A stretch of 64,000 nucleotides of DNA from an uncultured Nostoc sp. (GCF_937863485.1 NZ_CALMFY010000075.1:16357-80356); one strand, 5' to 3'. Numbered from the stretch's first letter, positions 18,876-31,682 are shown. Program-made: numbers and translations. Notes: generated from the sequence alone by a model not told the origin.

Positions 18876-19658
18876 GTGAATTGGAAAGCTGTTGCACGTT
18901 CAGAGATTGGAACAAGTCATCAAAAGCAGGGGATAGTTTGTCAAGATTATGGGAATTATTGCAGCTTTGGTGATGTGATTGTAGGCGCTGTTACTGATGG
19001 TGCTGGTAGTGCTAAACATTCTGATGTTGGTTCTAAGTTGGCGGTAGAAACAGTACTGAAATGCTTTTCTGATATTAATGAATTTCCTCATAAGCAAGCT
19101 TTTTCTCAATCACTTGACAAAGAAGAAGCTCAGAAAGTGTTTGCTAAGATCGTGAACCAAGTTATTACAGAATTACAGAAGCAAGCAGATGAAGGAGATT
19201 ATTCTGTCAATGATTTAGCTTGTACGTTGTTGATTTTCGTGGCAACTCCTGACTGGCTTGCAGCTATGCAAATCGGAGATGGATTTATTGTGGCGCGTTC
19301 TCAAGATTCAGAATATCAACTGTTATTTCAGCCAGATAAAGGCGAGTTTGTCAATGAAACGACTTTTATCACTTCAGCAAATGCAGTCAAAGAAATGCAG
19401 GTAAAGGTTATTCCTGAAAAACAAGAGTTTATTTGTGCTTCCACTGATGGACTCGAAAAAGTAGCAATTCGCCTGAGCGACTGGGAACCTTTCTCACCTT
19501 TCTTTAAACCTTTGGAGGAATACTTGCACGAAACTGTTAATCCAGAGGATGAAAATAAATATCTGACGGAATTCCTCAACTCTGAACGGCTAAATTCTCG
19601 CACTGACGATGATAAAACTTTACTTTTGTGCTTGTTTGATGAGAGTAAAATTCAATGA
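18876..19658 (+). CDS. PP2C-family serine/threonine phosphatase
   Basis: A 260-residue PP2C-like phosphatase. Metal-binding and catalytic blocks are visible: VGAVTDGAGSAKHSDVGS near residues 36-53 (the DG motif), LACTLLIFVA, CASTDGLEKVA near 188 and RTDDDKTLLLCLF near the C-terminus. It starts with GTG, 10 bp after the vWA gene, preceded by AGAGGA. Its stop overlaps the start of a kinase-like remnant by 4 bp (ATGA), so the intact module was translationally coupled. It would oppose the missing kinase in a TerY-P triad. Confidence 0.87.
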   Translation: MNWKAVARSEIGTSHQKQGIVCQDYGNYCSFGDVIVGAVTDGAGSAKHSDVGSKLAVETVLKCFSDINEFPHKQAFSQSLDKEEAQKVFAKIVNQVITELQKQADEGDYSVNDLACTLLIFVATPDWLAAMQIGDGFIVARSQDSEYQLLFQPDKGEFVNETTFITSANAVKEMQVKVIPEKQEFICASTDGLEKVAIRLSDWEPFSPFFKPLEEYLHETVNPEDENKYLTEFLNSERLNSRTDDDKTLLLCLFDESKIQ

Positions 19659-19753
19659 CAGTTCTCACCTGTACCAGTACGGGACAATCGATTACTCTGC
19701 TGGGTGAAGCGATCGCTGATAGTGGTGAAGGTTTTCAAGAAGTCATCTACTAG
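19655..19753 (+). pseudogene. TerY-P type protein kinase, only the first 32 codons remain
   Basis: The frame begins with an ATG overlapping the phosphatase stop and reads MTVLTCTSTGQSITLLGEAI then ADSGEGFQEVIY and a stop. This resembles the N-terminal strand and glycine-rich nucleotide loop (GExIxxSGEGxV) of the serine/threonine kinases that form the third part of TerY-P triads. The catalytic body is absent and a barstar gene follows 23 bp later. Loss of the kinase by deletion is the most economical reading. Confidence 0.65.
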
Positions 19754-19776
19754 TCGTGATAAGTAAGGAGGAATAT

Positions 19777-20160
19777 ATGAGTGAATTTCTAAATATTTCG
19801 TCAATAGATATAAAACAAGGCATACGTGAAGCAGTGGAACAAATAGCCGCAGAACCAGGAACTAAAGTTTTTTATCTTGATGGTAAAAAAATTAATAGCA
19901 AAGAAACATTTTTAAGTAAAGCTGCTGAAGCAATGCAATTTCCTACATACTTTGGTGCTAACTGGGATGCTTTTGATGAATGTATCACCGATTTAACATG
20001 GTGTCCGTCTGAGAAATACGTAATATTATATGACCATGCTGATATATTTGCTCAAGCTGAACCGACACAGTACCAAATAGCATTGGATATTTTAAATTCC
20101 GCCAAAGAATACTGGGAAGCTAATAATATTAGTCTGAAGTTTTTAACTATAAACAAATAG
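19777..20160 (+). CDS. Barstar-family protein (putative RNase inhibitor/antitoxin)
   Basis: A 127-residue protein with the barstar fold signature: KVFYLDGKKINSKETFLSKA, then AMQFPTYFGANWDAFDECIT and a YVILYDHAD strand. Barstar proteins inhibit barnase-like ribonucleases and act as immunity or antitoxin proteins. The ATG at 19777 is preceded by an excellent AGGAGGAA site, which decides it over an ATA/ATG start seven codons upstream. No barnase-type nuclease is seen within several kilobases, so it is an orphan. It lies just after the truncated kinase. Confidence 0.85.
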   Translation: MSEFLNISSIDIKQGIREAVEQIAAEPGTKVFYLDGKKINSKETFLSKAAEAMQFPTYFGANWDAFDECITDLTWCPSEKYVILYDHADIFAQAEPTQYQIALDILNSAKEYWEANNISLKFLTINK

Positions 20161-20182
20161 GTGAATTTAGCCTTGAGACAAA

Positions 20183-20605
20183 TTAAGATATAGTCCAATC
20201 TTCTAAGCGCAAATTAGTAACTTTCTTAAAATATTTCCAGTTGGGGGTTACTAAAATACCATTCACTGACAGCGTAATTGCTGCAATTCGCAAATCTTGT
20301 GTACCAATACGGATTCTTTGACGAATCAAGTCTTCGTAACAATTAATAGTATACTCGTCAAATCCTAGCGATCGCACGTTTTTGAAAAACTCTAAAGTAG
20401 CCTGTAACTTGGCGTAGGCTAATAGCAATGCATCAGATAAGGAAGCCTTTCTGATTACATTAAACCTCCCACGGAGTTGTTCTTCAACTGTAATTATTGT
20501 TATGGCAATGTCTTCAGAATTAACTGCATTAATACGCTGTGTGATAACTGGATGCAACTGTTGAAAAAGTGAGACGTGATCTGTATCAAGTATCCATAAA
20601 GTCAC
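20183..20605 (-). CDS. PIN-domain RNase toxin (VapC-like)
   Basis: A 140-residue PIN-domain protein. Acidic active-site residues are at LDTDHVSLF (N-terminus), TVEEQLRGRF and IGTQDLRIAAI. The usual last motif LVTRNxxDF reads LVTPNWKYF here, so the final acidic position is not obvious. It starts with GTG at 20605, overlapping the antitoxin stop by 4 bp (GTGA), the normal coupling in such pairs. It would cleave RNA unless bound by the upstream antitoxin, which is frameshifted in this sequence. Confidence 0.85.
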   Translation of the reverse strand: MTLWILDTDHVSLFQQLHPVITQRINAVNSEDIAITIITVEEQLRGRFNVIRKASLSDALLLAYAKLQATLEFFKNVRSLGFDEYTINCYEDLIRQRIRIGTQDLRIAAITLSVNGILVTPNWKYFKKVTNLRLEDWTIS

Positions 20606-20999
20606 TTAGTTTCATTCTCCGCATCAAGTTGCTGATAATATTCCTCCATTTGTGCGTCAAGTTCACGGCGATCAGCTTCTATATATGCCAGTATCTCGTC
20701 AAATTGCGGTCATCCTTGAACATACCTGCAAATTTCATCCAAGGGTTTTCGGCTTTAGGTGCTTCAATTTCTAAAGTCACAATCTTGGCCGTTTCTAACC
20801 GAGTTTGCAAACTTTGACTGAGTTTTTCTATTGCTTCAGTTTCGGTATTTCCTAAACCTTCACAGTCTGGTAAACCTAACAATATTGCTTTAACTGTGCC
20901 ATCTTGTTGATTTTCAATCAGCACATCATAACTTAACTTTGGTCTAGTTGTTAGAGGGGTACTTTTTACAGCTAAATTCATAATATTTTGATTTTTCAA
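20602..20999 (-). pseudogene. HicB-like antitoxin of the PIN toxin, C-terminus frameshifted
   Basis: The first frame gives 106 residues with a HicB-like fold (YDVLIENQQDGTVKAILLGL, then PDCEGLGNTETEAIEKLSQS) and a conserved NPWMKFAGMFKDD segment. It then runs out as RNLTRYWHI and a stop. One base later the sequence continues in another frame as PQFDEILAYIEADRRELDAQ and MEEYYQQLDAENETK, with a stop overlapping the toxin start. The restored protein would be about 131 residues and properly coupled to the toxin. The break is at GATGACCGCAA (near 20708), where one extra C would restore the frame. It may be a real mutation or a sequencing error. Confidence 0.75.
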
Positions 21000-21112
21000 A
21001 TTTTATATTGATTATAACATTTAGGTCAATTTAGCCTTGAGACAAATTAAGATCACTGGCTTGGTTAATTTGTGGTTTGATTTTTATCATATTGTCTTTT
21101 GCGATCGCTCCA

Positions 21113-21847
21113 ATGATTTACAACCAATCAGAGTTTAATTTACGCTGTGAATGGGGGCCACAAGGAGTTGCTCAACTCGCTCCTATCAGTGATGTAATTG
21201 TAATCGTTGACGTTCTCTCTTTTTCTACCTGCGTGGAAATTGCCACCAACAATGGTGCGATAATTTTTCCCTACGCTATGAGAGATGAATCTGTCATAAA
21301 TTATGCTAAATCAGTGCGAGCAGAGTTAGCAAGTCATAGACAACGTTGGACTACAACAGGATATTTTCTCTCACCAAAATCGGTAGCTCAGATTCCTGCT
21401 GGAACTAGACTAGTTTTACCCTCACCTAATGGTTCTTTTCTGACTTTACATACTGGGAATACACCAACTTTGGCTGGTTGCTTGCGAAATTGCCAAGCTG
21501 TAGCGCAGTTTGCTCAAAAGTATGGTGATAAAATCGCTGTGATTCCTGCCGGTGAGAGGTGGAAAGATGATGCTAGCCTAAGACCTGCATTTGAAGATTT
21601 GATTGGTGCTGGGGCAATTCTCAGTTATTTACATGGTAGTTTATCACCAGAAGCCGAAGTGGCTGTGGCAACATTTCAAGCTTTCCAGCAGGATTTACTG
21701 GGATACTTAAAAAAATGCAGTTCTGGTAAAGAGTTGATTGCAAAGGGTTTTGAGTCAGATGTTGAACTCTCAGCTGCCAATAACGTTAGTGATTGCGTGC
21801 CTTTATTTACTAATAATGCTTATGTAAATTCCAGGCTACACACTTAA
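21113..21847 (+). CDS. comB: 2-phosphosulfolactate phosphatase family protein (ComB-like)
   Basis: A 244-residue Mg-dependent phosphatase family protein. In methanogens ComB removes phosphate from 2-phosphosulfolactate in coenzyme M synthesis. Family motifs seen are VDVLSFSTCVEIA, RLVLPSPNGSFLTL and VIPAGERWKDDASLRPAFED followed by LIGAGAI. The start MIYNQSEF at 21113 fits the family better than the hydrophobic extension from 21077. Cyanobacteria do not make coenzyme M, so the true substrate is unknown. It ends one base before the convergent gene ends. Confidence 0.85.
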   Translation: MIYNQSEFNLRCEWGPQGVAQLAPISDVIVIVDVLSFSTCVEIATNNGAIIFPYAMRDESVINYAKSVRAELASHRQRWTTTGYFLSPKSVAQIPAGTRLVLPSPNGSFLTLHTGNTPTLAGCLRNCQAVAQFAQKYGDKIAVIPAGERWKDDASLRPAFEDLIGAGAILSYLHGSLSPEAEVAVATFQAFQQDLLGYLKKCSSGKELIAKGFESDVELSAANNVSDCVPLFTNNAYVNSRLHT

Positions 21848-22378
21848 TCAAAGGTCACATTGATTAGTTTGGCAATATTTGGCATTATTTATAAATTCTG
21901 GCAGATTTCTCAAGGGAATTATCTGAAATGATGACCCACCCTGCACCTGAGCAGTGATGTAAGCAAACTTTTGCCCACGATAAAACTGGTCACGACCAAC
22001 TTTGGTGACATACCCAGACTTCTGGAAGTCATTGGCGATGTTGGAATTATAAATATTTTGTAACAGTTTGACCGCTTTGACATTTTTTGTGGTCAATTTG
22101 AGGCGATCGTCACCACTAACGGTTATTCCTTCTTTGGTCACTGTCCCATTTTGTTCTGTAACATCAGCATAAAAGTATAAATTCCCCTTTGTACCCTCAT
22201 AACCGTGGGCTTCGCTGTTGTATCTCAGAGTTGGTAGTTGTGATCGAGTTTTTGCCCATTTAACAACGGTGCTGATATTTTGCTCTGGAAGCGCATTTGC
22301 AGGAGTGACAGCTAAAATAACTGTGATCGCACACAGAGTAGCATTGAATAAATAGTTAAATTTAAAACTTTTGTGCAT
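21848..22378 (-). CDS. Exported hypothetical protein
   Basis: A 176-residue protein with a clear Sec signal peptide: basic start MHKSFKFN, hydrophobic core NATLCAITVILAVTP and a likely cleavage after ANA. The mature part has a pattern of beta-strands (GNLYFYADVTEQNGTVTKEG, then GYVTKVGRDQFYRGQKFAYI) and two cysteines near the C-terminus (KYCQTNQCDL) that may form a disulfide in the periplasm. No family is recognised. Confidence 0.7.
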   Translation of the reverse strand: MHKSFKFNYLFNATLCAITVILAVTPANALPEQNISTVVKWAKTRSQLPTLRYNSEAHGYEGTKGNLYFYADVTEQNGTVTKEGITVSGDDRLKLTTKNVKAVKLLQNIYNSNIANDFQKSGYVTKVGRDQFYRGQKFAYITAQVQGGSSFQIIPLRNLPEFINNAKYCQTNQCDL

Positions 22379-26234
<3,856 letters not shown>

Positions 26235-26608
26235 GGAATAGGGATTGGGGATTGGTGAGCGAGGAGTTAATTTTCTTCTCAATGCCCAATACCCAATATC
26301 CCTTCGTAACCTTTCGTAATATTGCTCTCAGATTACAGCGAAAACAGGGAATTCTGAAAAGCAATATTACAAAGTGTTAAGAGCAGTCATAAATGCTCAA
26401 CAGAATGCCGGAAAATGTTTTGCGGAAGGTACACTGAGTTTAAAAGCTTGTGTACTTCTGTTGACTCAAGCAAACTCCTAATTCATTAGCTATAGCAGTT
26501 ATTAAACTGTTGTATCTAAAAGAACTAGAGAATAAACTCAGTGAACCGAATTAAAGTCGTACCAGTTTAATCAAATCCTGGTTTCATTTGTATTGGAGGA
26601 ATCCATTA
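26235..26608. other. apcE-apcA spacer with heptad-type repeats
   Basis: Repeats of AGGGATTGGGGATTGG type at 26235-26258 face TGCCCAATACCCAATATCCC at 26283-26302, so the spacer can form a hairpin just after apcE. Such a structure may attenuate or process the transcript. The remaining 300 bp probably carry a separate apcA promoter, as apcA/apcB are needed in large excess over apcE. Confidence 0.5.
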
Positions 26609-27094
26609 ATGAGTATCGTCACGAAAGCTATCGTGAATGCTGACGCAGAAGCTCGCTATCTTAGCCCTGGTGAATTGGATCGGATCAAATCCTTTGTTGC
26701 CAGTGGTGAACGCCGTGTGCGGATTGCTCAAGTTTTGACAGAAAACCGTGAACGGCTGGTTAAGCAAGCTGGCGATCAACTGTTCCAAAAACGTCCTGAT
26801 GTTGTGTCTCCAGGTGGTAACGCCTACGGTCAAGAATTGACTGCTACTTGTCTGCGTGACCTAGATTACTACCTCCGCCTCGTTACCTACGGTATCGTTG
26901 CTGGTGATGTTACCCCCATCGAAGAAATTGGCGTTATCGGTGCCCGTGAACTGTACAAGTCCTTGGGAACTCCTATCGATGGTGTTGCTGAAGGTATCCG
27001 TGGGTTGAAGAATGTCTCTGCTACATTGCTGTCTGGTGATGACGCTGCTGAAGCTGGTAGCTACTTTGACTACTTAGTTGGCGCCCTGCTATAG
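26609..27094 (+). CDS. apcA: Allophycocyanin alpha subunit
   Basis: A 161-residue globin-like biliprotein of the phycobilisome core. The phycocyanobilin cysteine lies in [18 protein letters not shown] (about residue 81). The protein starts [18 protein letters not shown], the conserved family beginning, with TTGGAGGA as ribosome binding site; the seven codons upstream in the same frame are not used. It is followed after 65 bp by apcB, with which it forms the alpha-beta monomer of the trimeric core discs. Confidence 0.98.
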   Translation: MSIVTKAIVNADAEARYLSPGELDRIKSFVASGERRVRIAQVLTENRERLVKQAGDQLFQKRPDVVSPGGNAYGQELTATCLRDLDYYLRLVTYGIVAGDVTPIEEIGVIGARELYKSLGTPIDGVAEGIRGLKNVSATLLSGDDAAEAGSYFDYLVGALL

Positions 27095-27159
27095 GGTGAT
27101 GCTGTTTCCCTGCCGAAACAGAAGTATTGCAATACGGTTGGAAATAAGGAATTAACAAC

Positions 27160-27648
27160 ATGGCTCAAGACGCAATTACCGCTGTCATTAACTCCGCAGA
27201 CGTTCAAGGTAAATACCTAGACTCTTCTGCTTTAGAGAAGCTAAAAGTTTACTTCTCCACTGGCGAACTGCGGGTACGTGCTGCTAGCACCATCAGCGCC
27301 AACGCTGCTGCGATCGTCAAAGAAGCTGTAGCAAAATCCTTGCTATACTCTGACATCACCCGTCCCGGCGGCAACATGTACACCACCCGCCGCTATGCTG
27401 CTTGCATCCGTGATTTGGACTACTACCTCCGCTATGCCACTTACGCTTTGTTGGCTGGAGATCCTTCCATCCTAGATGAGCGTGTGCTAAATGGCTTGAA
27501 GGAAACCTACAACTCTTTAGGCGTTCCCGTCGGTGCTACCGTGCAAGCTATCCAAGCAATTAAGGAAGTAGCCGCCAGCTTGGTAGGTTCTGACGCTGGT
27601 AAGGAAGTCGGTGTTTACTTAGACTATATCTCTTCTGGATTAAGCTAA
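27160..27648 (+). CDS. apcB: Allophycocyanin beta subunit
   Basis: A 162-residue biliprotein partner of ApcA. The bilin cysteine is in [19 protein letters not shown], and the asparagine that is N-methylated in this family lies in [13 protein letters not shown]. Starts [20 protein letters not shown], the standard sequence, behind an AAGGAA site. Codon use is strongly biased as in other highly expressed genes here. It is the third gene of the operon; a 222-bp spacer separates it from apcC. Confidence 0.98.
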   Translation: MAQDAITAVINSADVQGKYLDSSALEKLKVYFSTGELRVRAASTISANAAAIVKEAVAKSLLYSDITRPGGNMYTTRRYAACIRDLDYYLRYATYALLAGDPSILDERVLNGLKETYNSLGVPVGATVQAIQAIKEVAASLVGSDAGKEVGVYLDYISSGLS

Positions 27649-27870
27649 GAACTAGTTTGCGCTTAAGAATTTAGGTGCGGCTTTATTAAGGTCTGGAAAT
27701 CAACTGTGAGTGCTAGAACGTTATATTGCTTATCTTGGTAAATTATCAGTGATGAGTGTTGCTGGTCTAGTATTGATGTTTGATTTCCAGCCTTTGAATA
27801 TTAAAAGATTTGCACTCAAGATTTTGAGATAAAAAAAGTTTTCACAAAGTATACAGGAGATTTTCAGAAC

Positions 27871-28077
27871 ATGTCCCGTTTGTTTAAAATTACTGCTCTA
27901 GTTCCCAGCCAAACCCGAATTCGTACCCAACGCGAACTACAAAATACTTACTTCACTAAGCTAGTTCCCTATGAAAACTGGTTCCGCGAACAGCAACGCA
28001 TCCAAAAAGCAGGTGGCAAAATAATCAAAGTGGAACTAGCAACTGGTAAGCAAGGTGCTAATACTGGCTTATCGTAA
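27871..28077 (+). CDS. apcC: Allophycocyanin-associated core linker, 7.8 kDa
   Basis: A 68-residue basic protein (MSRLFKITALVPSQTRIRTQ) with the CpcD-like small linker fold that fills the cavity of the terminal core trimer and tunes its absorbance. It has an AGGAGA ribosome binding site and is last in the apc operon, 54 bp before a strong terminator. Confidence 0.97.
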   Translation: MSRLFKITALVPSQTRIRTQRELQNTYFTKLVPYENWFREQQRIQKAGGKIIKVELATGKQGANTGLS

Positions 28078-28111
28078 TTCTGTAAATAGAACGTTATTTT
28101 AGAGAATTAGT

Positions 28112-28138
28112 AAGAGGTCAGCAAAGACCTCTTTTTTG
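28112..28138 (+). terminator. Terminator of the apc operon
   Basis: A perfect 8-bp stem AAGAGGTC / GACCTCTT with a 6-nt loop, running into a CTTTTTTG tract 34 bp after the apcC stop. Confidence 0.93.
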
Positions 28139-28275
28139 TTGCTTAGATTTTTGAAAGTTAGAAAATGCGATCGCTCACTGGTGATTCTGCTAACAATCCT
28201 TGTATCATCATATCTTCTAAAAGCCAAGCAGTTAATCGGATTAAGTTATTAAGTTATGATAAAAAATTGCCATAA

Positions 28276-30663
28276 TCACCACTGACGATTAGCCACGATT
28301 AAAGCCTCTGCTGTTGAACTATCCAAGGGCTTCGAGAAAAAATTTCCCTGGCCATATTCACATTTCATTGCTCTCAGGAGTGCTAATTGTTCTGCCGTTT
28401 CCAAGCCTTCTGCTGTAACAGTTACACCTATTTTTTTAGACAGGGTGACAATTGTCTCAACAATATCTAAATTTCCTTCACCAACACTCCTTCCACTAAC
28501 GAAGGAGCGGTCAATCTTCAACTCATGAATCGGAAAGTGATGAAGGCGACCTAATGAAGAATAGCCTGTACCAAAGTCATCAATTGCCAACTTGATTCCT
28601 AAATTTCTTAGTAGATTTAACGTAGTGGTGACATTCTCGCCGTTTTCCATAATTACGCTTTCTGTGATCTCCAATTTCAAACTCTGTATATCTAAACTAG
28701 TCTCCTGTAAGACTTGATTGATGTGCAGCAGTGGCTTTTGTTGACTGAACCAAGAACTACAAAGATTGACGCTAATGGTCAAGGCTTGCTCACCCAACTT
28801 CCCTGATTTTGGAGGGAATCGGTCTTGCCACTGCTGTGTCTGGCGGCATGCTTCACGCATCACCCACTCATCAATTAAAATACTCAGCCCAGTTTCTTGA
28901 GCAGTTGGCAGGAAATCTTCTGGAAAAATAATACCCCGTACTGGATGCTGCCACCGCACCAGTGCTTCAAAACCAGTTATCCTCCCGGTAGTGAGTGACA
29001 CAATTGGTTGATAATGAATCCGAAACTCCTGACGTTCAATAGCTCGTCGCAGAGCCGTCTCCAACTGCAAGTGTGCCATTGCCTGAATATGCATATCAGT
29101 ATTAAACATCTGGTAGCGCACCTTGTCTTGTGCCTTAGCTCGGTACATTGCAATGTCGGCGTTACGCAGAAGGTCTTCTGGTTGGTTATAATCTGTCATG
29201 CTCAAGGCAATACCAATACTGACTGTGGTAAACACTTCTTGTCCATCTAAAACTACGGGAATTGCCAGTTTTTCTTGTATCTGTTCAGTCATGTGTACTA
29301 CGTGGTTGACATCCTGAATTCCTCCCAACAGGATTGTGAACTCGTCTCCTCCCACCCTTGCAGCTACATCCATAGAGCGCAAGCATTCCTTTAGCCTTTG
29401 AGCAATAGTCAGCAGTACTTGGTCACCAAATGTGTGTCCCAAGCTGTCGTTGATAAATTTGAAGCGATCTAAGTCTAGAAACAGCACAGCAAATAAATAA
29501 TCTGAATGCCGCTTTGAATAATCGATCGCATTTTTGAGGCTATTCATAAAGAAAGTGCGGTTTGGCAACCCCGTTAATGCATCGTGAAATGCCAAATGTA
29601 GCAGTTGTGATTCTGCTCGCTTACGCTCTGTAACTTCAATTAGCAATTCCTGATTTATTTTCGCTAGTTCTGCTGTTCGTTTTCTGACACGAGTTTCTAG
29701 CTGATCATGAGCTATTTGTAACGCCTCTTCTGCTTGCTCTAGTTTCTGATTCTTTTGTGAAAGTTTTTGAATGTAAGTTGCGATCGTTTGGATAAGGTTG
29801 TTGAAGGATATTGACAATAGACCGATTTCATCTGATGTGGTGACCGGAACTCGCAAAGTAAAATCTGATGAAGAACTGACAAGTTGAGCAACCTGAGTTA
29901 CAGCTTCTATCGGGCGGGCGATCGCTCGACTGGTAGAGAAAGCTAAGACAGCAGCGAACAAGACTGAGAGTACCATACCGATAGCAATAATCTGGTTTCG
30001 CAAGTCCTCTGCTTCTGTCAAGGCGTCCTTTGCTTTATTCTCTTGCTCTCCAGCGCTTTTAATAAAAGTTGTGAGATCGTAAGCAGAGCTAACAATTGCA
30101 CCAAATTCCGGGCCACCTGTAAAGTCTGTGATTTGTTTCTTAGCTGCACCACTTGATTGTGGTTGTAACATCTGCGGCTTTATCTGGTTGAGCACGACTT
30201 CAAGCTGTTGGTAGAATTTTTCTGCCGCCCGATAATCTTTGGACAACAAACGATCCAAGTTTTTTGTAGCTGTGGTTTGTGGTGATCGCTGGAGTTCGTT
30301 GATCAGCTGCTTAATTTTTTCTGCCCGCTCAGACAATTCCAACTTGTGTTGCTCAAACTCTTTCGGCTTTTTGAGTAAAGGTACAAACTCTATGGTAGGT
30401 AGAGTCCGAAGCATGGCTACTTGCAAGTCACTCAACAGCTGACCTTGTTGATTAGCACTGTCTTGACTGGTACTCGCTTCTTGCTGGTAGTAATTGCCAA
30501 GGGTCAATCCAGCGATCGTTCCTCCTACAGCAATGCTCAGAGCTACAGCATAGCCGCCAATAATTTTATTTCTCAAACTCAAACGACGCAGGATGTCTGA
30601 TATCCTGTTTGAACGAGTTTTTAATAGGATAAATCGACAGATGAGATTGGGTTGACTCTTCAC
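28276..30663 (-). CDS. Membrane GGDEF-EAL protein (cyclic-di-GMP cyclase/phosphodiesterase)
   Basis: A 795-residue inner-membrane signalling protein. In order: a membrane segment near 35-55 (IIGGYAVALSIAVGGTIAGL), an extracytoplasmic helical sensor of about 160 residues, a second membrane segment near 225-243, a HAMP-like linker (SRAIARPIEAVTQVAQLV), a coiled coil, a GGDEF domain and an EAL domain. The cyclase site is intact (RVGGDEF near 436), with an RxxD inhibitory site (RSMD) five residues earlier. The EAL domain keeps its key residues: FEALVRW, LEITES, DDFGTGYSSL, LKIDRSF and AEGLE. Both activities are therefore possible. The start is a GTG at 30663. The signal sensed is unknown. Confidence 0.93.
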   Translation of the reverse strand: MKSQPNLICRFILLKTRSNRISDILRRLSLRNKIIGGYAVALSIAVGGTIAGLTLGNYYQQEASTSQDSANQQGQLLSDLQVAMLRTLPTIEFVPLLKKPKEFEQHKLELSERAEKIKQLINELQRSPQTTATKNLDRLLSKDYRAAEKFYQQLEVVLNQIKPQMLQPQSSGAAKKQITDFTGGPEFGAIVSSAYDLTTFIKSAGEQENKAKDALTEAEDLRNQIIAIGMVLSVLFAAVLAFSTSRAIARPIEAVTQVAQLVSSSSDFTLRVPVTTSDEIGLLSISFNNLIQTIATYIQKLSQKNQKLEQAEEALQIAHDQLETRVRKRTAELAKINQELLIEVTERKRAESQLLHLAFHDALTGLPNRTFFMNSLKNAIDYSKRHSDYLFAVLFLDLDRFKFINDSLGHTFGDQVLLTIAQRLKECLRSMDVAARVGGDEFTILLGGIQDVNHVVHMTEQIQEKLAIPVVLDGQEVFTTVSIGIALSMTDYNQPEDLLRNADIAMYRAKAQDKVRYQMFNTDMHIQAMAHLQLETALRRAIERQEFRIHYQPIVSLTTGRITGFEALVRWQHPVRGIIFPEDFLPTAQETGLSILIDEWVMREACRQTQQWQDRFPPKSGKLGEQALTISVNLCSSWFSQQKPLLHINQVLQETSLDIQSLKLEITESVIMENGENVTTTLNLLRNLGIKLAIDDFGTGYSSLGRLHHFPIHELKIDRSFVSGRSVGEGNLDIVETIVTLSKKIGVTVTAEGLETAEQLALLRAMKCEYGQGNFFSKPLDSSTAEALIVANRQW

Positions 30664-30971
30664 AAGATTCTAGCTTTTAGAGTAAAGAATTTTGCTACAG
30701 TTATATAAATCAAAGGAAGTAGCCTTCATTCTTCTACTCTAACCCGTACAGCAGGGCGCAAATAAACCAACCATTTAAAATGAGTGAAAACTTTATTTGG
30801 TAAGCTTTCTTAATTTTGAATTCTACGTAGCGGTACTACGGTTAGGTGTTCTATCAAGCCCTTCGGAAGAGTCTAAAAGTTTATTGCAGCAAAGGTTTTA
30901 GATTAGCTGGCATTTCATAAGAGCTACTCTAAATATTACTTACTACCACTACAGTGATGAAACAGAGCTAA
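30664..30971. other. Intergenic, nothing recognised
   Basis: About 310 bp between two minus-strand genes. No frame, hairpin with T-tract or known motif was seen apart from AT-rich promoter-like sequence close to 30700. Confidence 0.4.
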
Positions 30972-31682
30972 TTAACTCTCAACAGTGTTGATAACAGAAG
31001 GCAGTAGAAGTTCTGGTGAACTCATCCACCAGCGAATAATTCTTTCTTCTTTAACGCTGCACTGTACGGCACCCCCCACTGCTGTTAGATATGTAATAAC
31101 CTCTGGCAAAAGCTGACGAATTATTTTGCGTGTTCCTTGGGCAGTAAAGATTTCTACTTCCCCAAATAATTTTTCCATATAGACTGAGTAGAATCCCATA
31201 TCTCGCAAGGAATTAATTAATCTTGTGTCTGACTGCTCCCGCGATAAAGTAATGTGCAGCTCATCTTGACGAAATGTTCCAGGTGCTAAAGATGCCAACT
31301 TAAGCTTAAAAGGAATTTCGATTTCTGGATTGAAAGATTTTTCCTCAATTTCTACGTCAACGGGAATATATTCCGCCTCAATGTACCCTTCTATAGCTTC
31401 AGAATTATCCTCTAAGTAGCGGAGAATACTAGCAAAGTTTTCTCGAACTTCTGAGCCATATTTAGTTTTCATTGTCAAGTGCTTTTTTGGAGGACGATGA
31501 GCAAGTCCTTCGGGATGACCTGAGAAGTCGGAATTCCAAAAGTTCTGAGTCTCAATCAGAAATTTTTCAAAAGGAGTTGAAAGCGTCTGAGCATCAATAT
31601 GAATGTGAAACTCACCTACTAATGCTGGACGAGTAGATTTACGCACAATTGTGTTTGTGGGGGCTTTGCTGTTATTCGTCAT
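30972..31682 (-). CDS. Hypothetical protein, unknown family
   Basis: A soluble, acidic protein of 236 residues without signal peptide or membrane segment. The N-terminal 20 residues are polar and probably disordered. A motif EFHIHIDAQ lies near residues 24-32 and a second, ELHITLSRE, near 146-154. Two such His-x-(Thr/His)-x elements are a weak reminder of 2H phosphoesterases, but the first lacks the Thr and the spacing is not diagnostic. The C-terminal part (QGTRKIIRQLLPEVITYLTA) looks helical. It stands alone, downstream of a 1-kb repeat-rich gap. No function is assigned. Confidence 0.65.
   Translation of the reverse strand: MTNNSKAPTNTIVRKSTRPALVGEFHIHIDAQTLSTPFEKFLIETQNFWNSDFSGHPEGLAHRPPKKHLTMKTKYGSEVRENFASILRYLEDNSEAIEGYIEAEYIPVDVEIEEKSFNPEIEIPFKLKLASLAPGTFRQDELHITLSREQSDTRLINSLRDMGFYSVYMEKLFGEVEIFTAQGTRKIIRQLLPEVITYLTAVGGAVQCSVKEERIIRWWMSSPELLLPSVINTVES

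Noticed and set aside
30997..31620. 2H phosphoesterase assignment for the protein at 30972-31682
   Set aside because: Only one of the two motifs fits HxTx, and spacing and flanking strands could not be verified by eye.
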